From: Streptomyces coeruleorubidus
GTDB lineage: Bacteria > Actinomycetota > Actinomycetes > Streptomycetales > Streptomycetaceae
Length of the DNA stretch: 64,000 nt
NCBI RefSeq assembly: GCF_028885415.1
Contig: NZ_CP118527.1
Span: 6,448,001-6,512,000 of the forward strand
Direction: 5' to 3'
Made by a program: the position numbers and the translations under genes. This document shows, one piece after another, positions 59,092 to 64,000 of the stretch. The notes beneath the pieces were generated by a model that was not told the DNA's origin, did not search any database, and saw only the letters and a list, made by a program, of their open reading frames with translations. Each line of letters begins with the position of its first letter. The stretch's first letter is position 1.

Positions 59092-61728
59092 TCAGCCCTC
59101 CGTGGGCTCCGCGCCGGCCGTGGCCTTGCGGGTGCGGCGGGCCTTCGGCTTCGTCTCCGTCGCGTCGTCCGCGACCTCGGCTGAGGCAGCGGCAGTTGCC
59201 GTCTTGCGCGCGCGACGCGGCTTGGCGGCCTCCGGCTCCTGCCCGGCCTGTGCCGGGATATCGGCGGGCTCGGTGACCTTGCGGGTGCGGCGGAGCGGCT
59301 TGGCCTCCGTGCCTTCGGCCGTGTCGGCGGCTTCGGCTGCTGCTGCGGCCTTCCGCGTGCGGCGGGGCTTGGCCTCGGCGGTCTCGGCATCCGCAGCCGC
59401 GGCAGCCGTCTTGCGCGTACGGCGCGGCTTCGCCTCGGTCGCCTCGGCCGTGTCGACGCTCGCCTCGGCCTTGGCCGTCGCCTTGCGGGCACGCCGCGGC
59501 TTGGCCTCGGCGGCCTCCGGCTCCTGGGCCGTCTGGGCCGGGATCCCGGCGGCGACGGACTCGGCGGGCTCGGCGGTTTCGACGGCCTTGCGGGTGCGGC
59601 GGCGCGGCTTGGCTTCCGTGCCTTCTTCCGTGCCTTCGGCCGTGTCGGCGGCGGTCTCGGCTGCTGCGGTGGTCTTCCGCGTGCGGCGGGGCTTGGGCTC
59701 GGTGACCTGCGCCTCGCCGGCGGCGTCCTCCGTCGCTGCCGTTGCCTTGCGCGTGCGCCTGGGCTTCGCTTCGGCGGTCTCGGCCGTGTCGACGGCGTCC
59801 TCCGCTGCGGCTGCGGCCTTGCGCGTGCGCCGCGGCCGGGTCTCCGTCGGCTCCGGAGCGGACTCGGTGGTCCCCTCGGCCGTGTCGACCGCCGACTCGG
59901 CCGCGGACGCCGCCGTGGCCTTGCGGGTGCGGCGGCGCGGCTTGGCCGCGGGAGCCTCGGGCTGTTCGGTCACCGGCGCGGCCACGACCTCCGATACGGC
60001 ATCCGCCTCCGCCTCCGCCGGGGACACAGCGGCAGCCGCCGGCGTCTCCACCGGCGTCTCCGACCTGCGCGTACGGCGCCGGCGCGGCTTCGCCGCCTCC
60101 GTGCTCGTGCCCTCCGCCGTCGCTACGGCGTTCTCCGCCGGCTCGGACGCGGGGGACTCGACCGCCGCGACCGGCGCCGACTCGGCAGAGGCACCGCCGC
60201 GGGTGCGGCGACGGCGACGCGGGGTGCGCGGAGCCGTGACGGCCTCCGCCTCGGCGGAGCCGCCCGTGGCCGTGGTGTCAGCGGTGGCGGTGCCGGTGGA
60301 CTCCGGCGCTCCGTCCAGCGGCGTCCCGCCTCGCATGCGGCGGCGGCGTCGCGGCGTACGTTCCGAACGCTCGCGGTCGGCCGACGGGGACTCGTCCCGG
60401 CCGCCACGACCGCGGCCGCCGCGCCCGCGCGGCCCCCGGCCGCCCGTCTCGCCCAAGTCCTCCAGCTCCTCCGCGGCCAGCCCGGCGCGCTTGCGCTCCG
60501 AGCGCGGCAGGACGCCCTTCGTGCCCTCGGGGATGCCGAGGTCGGCGTAGAGGTGCGGGGAGGTGGAGTACGTCTCCGGCGGGTCGTTGAAGCCCAGGTC
60601 CAGCGCCTTGTTGATGAGCTGCCAGCGCGGGATGTCGTCCCAGTCGACGAGCGTGATCGCGATGCCCTTGGCGCCCGCGCGGCCGGTACGGCCGATGCGG
60701 TGCAGGTACGTCTTCTCGTCTTCCGGCGACTGGTAGTTGATGACGTGCGTCACGCCCTCGACGTCGATGCCGCGGGCGGCGACGTCGGTGCAGACGAGGA
60801 CGTCCACCTTGCCGTTGCGGAAGGCCCGCAGGGCCTGCTCGCGGGCGCCCTGGCCGAGGTCGCCGTGGACCGCGCCGGACGCGAAACCGCGCTGCTGGAG
60901 CTGGTCGGCGAGGTCCGCCGCGGTGCGCTTCGTACGGCAGAAGACCATGACCAGTCCCCGGCCGTCGGCCTGCAGTATGCGCGCGACCATCTCCGGCTTG
61001 TCCATGTTGTGCGCGCGGTAGATGTACTGCTTGGTGTTCGCGACCGTCTTGCCCGCGTCGTCCGGCGCCGTGGCGCTGATGTGCGTGGGCTGCGACATGT
61101 AGCGGCGGGCCAGTCCGATGACCGCGCCGGGCATCGTCGCCGAGAACAGCATCGTCTGGCGCCGGACCGGCAGCATGTTGATGATCTTCTCGACGTCGGG
61201 CAGGAAGCCCAGGTCGAGCATCTCGTCGGCCTCGTCGAGGACCAGGCACCTGACGTGCTTCAGGTTCAGCTTCTTCTGCCCGGCGAGGTCGAGCAGCCGG
61301 CCCGGGGTGCCGACGACCACGTCGACGCCCTTCTTCAGGGCCTCGACCTGGGGCTCGTAGGCCCGGCCGCCGTAGATGGCGAGGACGCGGACGTTGCGCA
61401 CCTTGCCCGCGGTCAGCAGGTCGTTGGTGACCTGCGTGCACAGCTCGCGCGTGGGGACGACGACGAGCGCCTGCGGGGCGTCGGTGAGGTCTTCGGGCTT
61501 GGCGCGTCCGGCCTCGACGTCGGCGGGGACGGTGACGCGCTCGAGGAGCGGGAGGCCGAAGCCCAGCGTCTTGCCGGTGCCGGTCTTGGCCTGGCCGATG
61601 ACGTCCGAGCCCGAAAGGGCCACGGGGAGCGTCATCTCCTGGATGGGGAAGGCGGTGATGATGCCGACGGCCTCCAGGGCCTCGGCGGTCTCGGGGAGGA
61701 TTCCGAGCTCTCGGAACGTCGTAGTCAG
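59092..61728 (-). CDS. DEAD-box RNA helicase (RhlE type) with long basic repeat tail, apparent CTG start
   Basis: RNA-unwinding enzyme, about 878 residues. The helicase core occupies about 1-440: Q motif FPIQEMTLP, Walker A AKTGTGKT, VLDEADEMLDLGF (DEAD), SATMPG, HRIGRTGRAG. A long disordered tail of about 430 residues follows, with about 13 repeats of basic KPRRTRK-type motifs spaced by Ala/Glu/Thr stretches. No ATG/GTG/TTG lies at the expected N-terminus; CTG 61728 has GAGG 7 bases upstream and gives the usual LTTTFRELGILPETAEAL beginning. ATG 61854 is the nearest conventional start but has no ribosome site. Orthologue in position of Rv3211. Confidence 0.9.
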   Translation of the reverse strand: MTTTFRELGILPETAEALEAVGIITAFPIQEMTLPVALSGSDVIGQAKTGTGKTLGFGLPLLERVTVPADVEAGRAKPEDLTDAPQALVVVPTRELCTQVTNDLLTAGKVRNVRVLAIYGGRAYEPQVEALKKGVDVVVGTPGRLLDLAGQKKLNLKHVRCLVLDEADEMLDLGFLPDVEKIINMLPVRRQTMLFSATMPGAVIGLARRYMSQPTHISATAPDDAGKTVANTKQYIYRAHNMDKPEMVARILQADGRGLVMVFCRTKRTAADLADQLQQRGFASGAVHGDLGQGAREQALRAFRNGKVDVLVCTDVAARGIDVEGVTHVINYQSPEDEKTYLHRIGRTGRAGAKGIAITLVDWDDIPRWQLINKALDLGFNDPPETYSTSPHLYADLGIPEGTKGVLPRSERKRAGLAAEELEDLGETGGRGPRGRGGRGRGGRDESPSADRERSERTPRRRRRMRGGTPLDGAPESTGTATADTTATGGSAEAEAVTAPRTPRRRRRTRGGASAESAPVAAVESPASEPAENAVATAEGTSTEAAKPRRRRTRRSETPVETPAAAAVSPAEAEADAVSEVVAAPVTEQPEAPAAKPRRRTRKATAASAAESAVDTAEGTTESAPEPTETRPRRTRKAAAAAEDAVDTAETAEAKPRRTRKATAATEDAAGEAQVTEPKPRRTRKTTAAAETAADTAEGTEEGTEAKPRRRTRKAVETAEPAESVAAGIPAQTAQEPEAAEAKPRRARKATAKAEASVDTAEATEAKPRRTRKTAAAAADAETAEAKPRRTRKAAAAAEAADTAEGTEAKPLRRTRKVTEPADIPAQAGQEPEAAKPRRARKTATAAASAEVADDATETKPKARRTRKATAGAEPTEG

Positions 61729-62110
61729 GGTGCTGCCTCTTCTGTGTGGGCGGCGCGAGGCGAGCGCGGGGGTCTTGTCGGACCGTGCCGGGGACGTCGG
61801 CTGCCTACGGGCGGGCCGTAGAGCACGGGACCGCGCCGACGCTCTAGCGCTCATGCCGCTGAGGGTGTCCCTCCGGCATCCGTACGCAAGTGCCGTACGA
61901 ACGGGAGGGCTGTCGGGTCGGAGCCGATCGGGCCACCGACCGGGCATCCTCATACGTGCGGCCTGTCGAGGTACGTCGACGTACCAGCAGGCGCATTACC
62001 ACCATACCCCGGAATCCCGCACACGCGATGGCCGATTTGGTCACGTAGCCGTCGTCACACTGATTGACCAGGGCCTTACGCCTCCCGGCGGGCGGGCTAT
62101 TGTGCGCTTC
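61729..62110. other. Intergenic region upstream of the DEAD-box gene and the ferritin-like gene
   Basis: 382 bases without a supported gene. It holds the long leader of the helicase gene (minus strand), the promoter of the ferritin-like gene, and the palindrome at 61961-61992. Short direct repeats of CCGTACG occur at about 61880-61900. Confidence 0.5.
61961..61992. promoter_or_regulatory. Perfect 16-base palindrome within a larger hairpin
   Basis: GGTACGTCGACGTACC at 61970-61985 is a perfect palindrome, flanked by GCCTG (61961-61965) and CAGGC (61988-61992) that can pair. It lies about 240 bases before the helicase start and about 125 bases before the ferritin-like gene, so it could be an operator for either or a leader structure. 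Confidence 0.5.
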
Positions 62111-62866
62111 ATGACGAGCTCTGACAAGCCTGAGAACGCCTCGGACACCACCGCCACCCCGGCCGAACACACCTCGGTCGCCGCCCGGGACTGGGCGACG
62201 GCCTCCGCCGACCCGCAGTACCGCGCCGCGGTAGTGGACCTGCTCGGTGCGCTCGCGTACGGCGAGCTGGCGGCGTTCGAGCGGCTCGCGGAGGACGCCA
62301 AGCTGGCGCCGACGCTGGAGGACAAGGCGGAGCTGGCGAAGATGGCGTCGGCCGAGTTCCACCACTTCGAGAGGCTGCGCGACCGGCTCGCCGAGATCGG
62401 GGAGGAGCCGACGCGGGCGATGGAGCCGTTCGTCGCGGCCTACGACGGGTTCCACAAGCAGACGGCCCCCTCGGACTGGCTGGAGGGCCTCGTCAAGGCC
62501 TACGTCGGCGACTCCATCGCCAGCGACTTCTACCGGGAGGTCGCCGCCCGGCTGGACTCCGACTCCCGCAGTCTGGTGCTGGCCGTGCTCGACGACACCG
62601 GGCACGGCGGCTTCGCCGTGGAGAAGGTGCGTGCCGCGATCGACGCGGACCCGCGTGTGGGCGGGCGGCTCGCGCTGTGGGCGCGGCGGCTGATGGGCGA
62701 GGCCCTGTCCCAGTCCCAGCGGGTGGTCGCCGACCGGGACGCGCTGTCGACCATGCTGGTCGGCGGTGTCGCGGACGGCTTCGACCTCGCCGAGGTCGGC
62801 AAGATGTTCTCCCGGATCACCGAGGCGCACACGAAGCGGATGGCTGCGCTGGGCTTGGCCGCCTAG
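62111..62866 (+). CDS. Ferritin-like-fold protein (Rv3210c type)
   Basis: A 251-residue helical protein. Two helix pairs carry acidic/His residues in the ferritin-like arrangement (ELAAFERLAEDAK, MASAEFHHFERLRDRL, then DDTGHGGFAVEKV). A ferritin-like protein of this type is conserved next to the DEAD-box helicase in actinobacteria. The metal and reaction are unknown; tRNA hydroxylase-like (MiaE) annotation is sometimes used for it. ATG 62111 was chosen. Confidence 0.85.
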   Translation: MTSSDKPENASDTTATPAEHTSVAARDWATASADPQYRAAVVDLLGALAYGELAAFERLAEDAKLAPTLEDKAELAKMASAEFHHFERLRDRLAEIGEEPTRAMEPFVAAYDGFHKQTAPSDWLEGLVKAYVGDSIASDFYREVAARLDSDSRSLVLAVLDDTGHGGFAVEKVRAAIDADPRVGGRLALWARRLMGEALSQSQRVVADRDALSTMLVGGVADGFDLAEVGKMFSRITEAHTKRMAALGLAA

Positions 62867-62968
62867 CGCTCTTGCGCGGTGACGGCGGGCGCCGAGGGGG
62901 CCGGCTGTGTCGCGGGCTGCGGTCAGTTGCCGACGGTGCGCAGGTCACCGCGTCCCGGTCGGCTTCGG

Positions 62969-63238
62969 CTACGCCGTCGCTGATCGTCGGCGCAGGCGCC
63001 CCGCCGGGCGCAGCAGCAGCGACAGCGAGGCCACCGAGACGATCACGGCGCCGAGCAGCACCAGCAGCCAGTGCCCGGCGTCCAGCGCGCTGTGCATGAC
63101 GAACGCCCCGAAGAGGGCGCCGGCGACGCCGGTCGACAGCACCAGGGGCCGGGCCGGGAGGCGGTGTGCCAGGCGATGCGCGGCCGCCCATGCCAGAGCC
63201 AGGCCGAGGATCGCGGAGCTCAGCGCTTCCAGGAGCAT
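62969..63238 (-). CDS. Small membrane protein
   Basis: An 89-residue protein with three hydrophobic segments (SSAILGLALAWAAAH, LVLSTGVAGALFGAFV, WLLVLLGAVIVSVASLSLLL). It has a good start at ATG 63238 (GGGAGGG 8 bases upstream). Unknown function. Convergent with the ferritin-like gene. Confidence 0.75.
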   Translation of the reverse strand: MLLEALSSAILGLALAWAAAHRLAHRLPARPLVLSTGVAGALFGAFVMHSALDAGHWLLVLLGAVIVSVASLSLLLRPAGRLRRRSATA

Positions 63239-63391
63239 GTCGGGGTCCCTCCCACATGGCCTGCCCGAATCGGTCGTAGCCCGTCATACCCCTGACCTGC
63301 GGAATCCAATCCCCTTCTGTGGGCGAACCGTGCTCCATCCGTGGAGGAACCCGTGCGCCGCACGGGGTGCCGCACGGAAGAGGAAACGCGG

Positions 63392-63426
63392 ACGGGGCGG
63401 GGCGGCTGACAGCCGCCCCGCCCCGT
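63392..63426. terminator. Hairpin terminator of the DUF3107 gene
   Basis: ACGGGGCGGGGCGGCT (63392-63407) pairs perfectly over 16 bp with 63411-63426 around GAC, 13 bases beyond the stop of the minus-strand DUF3107 gene. Confidence 0.8.
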
Positions 63427-63439
63427 TCCACACATGTGC

Positions 63440-63667
63440 CTACAGAGCGCCGAAGCCCACCTTGCGCGGGGCCGGCTCGCCGATCTCGACGTACGCGAGA
63501 CGGTCGGCCGGGACCAGGACCTTGCGGCCGTGCTCGTCCACGAGGGTCAGCAGCGGCGACTTTCCGGCCAGCGCCTCGGACACCGCCCGCTCGACCTCCT
63601 CGGCACTCTGACCGCTCTCCAGAACGATCTCGCGGGGCGCGTGCTGCACGCCGATCTTGACCTCCAC
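63440..63667 (-). CDS. DUF3107 family small protein
   Basis: A 75-residue protein, VEVKIGVQHAPREIVLESGQ to APRKVGFGAL, of the actinobacterial DUF3107 family (Rv3208A type). It starts at GTG 63667 with GGAGGG about 8 bases upstream; the longer frame upstream is not supported. It is downstream of the TetR gene on the same strand. Confidence 0.9.
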   Translation of the reverse strand: MEVKIGVQHAPREIVLESGQSAEEVERAVSEALAGKSPLLTLVDEHGRKVLVPADRLAYVEIGEPAPRKVGFGAL

Positions 63668-63802
63668 GGCTATGTCCCTCCGACGGTCAGTGATGTGCGC
63701 GACCTTCCGCGCCGTACGCAGCACACATTAGCCCGGTGAGGGGACCGGCATGCTCCGCCCGAGAACGCCACGAGCGAACAGCGGGCGGGAACAAAGCGGC
63801 CG

Positions 63803-64000
63803 TCAGTGGTGCTGCTGGTCGGATCCGTGCAGCGGGAAGCCCGCGATGCCGCGCCACGCCAGCGAGGCGAGCAGCTGTACGGCCTGGTCGCGCGGCACGC
63901 TGCGGTCGCTGTTCAGCCAGGACCGGGCCACCACCTGGGCGAGGCCGCCCAGGCCCGAGGCGAGCAGCATCGACTCCGCGCGCGACAGGCCCGTGTCCTC
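63803..64000 (-). CDS. TetR-family regulator, C-terminal fragment (5' end outside window)
   Basis: The last 65 residues are visible on the minus strand: LSRAESMLLASGLGGLAQVV, then ARSWLNSDRSVPRDQAVQLL and a GFPLHGSDQQHH end. The DNA-binding half lies beyond the window. It is placed by neighbours (DUF3107, ferritin-like, DEAD-box) as the equivalent of Rv3208, a TetR-type regulator. Family assignment rests on position and on the helical C-terminal pattern only. Confidence 0.65.
   Translation of the reverse strand, partial: EDTGLSRAESMLLASGLGGLAQVVARSWLNSDRSVPRDQAVQLLASLAWRGIAGFPLHGSDQQHH

Noticed and set aside
58970..60550. Plus-strand Ser/Ala/Arg repeat frame opposite the helicase tail
   Set aside because: The complement of the KPRRTRK repeat region; repetitive only because the tail is repetitive.

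Overview
The window is high-GC actinobacterial chromosome and almost certainly Streptomyces. Codons are strongly G/C-ending, GTG starts are common, and many genes belong to families typical of Streptomyces (whiJ-type XRE/DUF397 pair, mshB, collagen-like membrane protein, HtrA with a long Pro-rich cytosolic arm). No rRNA, tRNA, CRISPR array, insertion sequence or origin was found.

Layout. 1-3007: end of an oligopeptide ABC transporter operon (permease cut by the window edge, then two ATPases). 3085-6114: a frameshifted VOC gene, an S9 peptidase and a small membrane protein. 6260-21236: an accessory block of about 15 kb placed before mshB. It holds a type I restriction-modification operon in the order hsdR-hsdS-hsdM, a DUF397/XRE pair with a divergent small peptide gene, a membrane-anchored nSTAND NTPase with 14 WD40 repeats, a NIPSNAP protein, an HTH/zinc-ribbon protein, a Uma2 nuclease-fold protein and a HEPN-type protein. 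21285-25510: mshB (mycothiol), DUF6113 and a collagen-like membrane protein. 25659-26544: two decayed genes. 26517-37465: housekeeping genes, including SirB1, GNAT, ferredoxin, dapC, dapE, LOG, folP2-type, a DivIVA-domain protein, tag, enoyl-CoA hydratase and DUF3117. 37584-42872: O-methyltransferase, ECF sigma factor, zinc anti-sigma factor, HtrA protease and tatB. 43113-54546: mrp, DUF1003, MgtE/CBS, lipoprotein, corA, SUFU-domain, MFS, PHP and MarC genes. 54559-56937: a trypsin-like protease/alpha-beta hydrolase fusion preceded by a 50-residue conserved-looking ORF and a strong hairpin. 57166-64000: NYN protein, hydrolase, RhlE-type DEAD-box helicase, ferritin-like protein, DUF3107 and a TetR gene cut by the window end.

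Functional picture. From mshB to corA the order parallels a Mycobacterium tuberculosis stretch (mshB, fdxC, dapC, dapE, LOG, folP2, Rv1209, tag, Rv1211, O-methyltransferase, sigE-rseA-htrA-tatB, mrp, DUF1003, CBS/MgtE, corA). The last block (DEAD-box, ferritin-like, DUF3107, TetR) parallels Rv3211-Rv3208. The core is therefore an old actinobacterial arrangement covering lysine/peptidoglycan synthesis, redox buffering, envelope stress and metal transport. The 6-21 kb block and the 54.5-57 kb pair are the candidate conflict/defence loci.

Oddities worth checking are an apparent ATT start codon (O-methyltransferase), an apparent CTG start (DEAD-box helicase), an AT-rich rare-codon cluster inside the LOG gene, three broken genes, and several perfect hairpins at gene ends.
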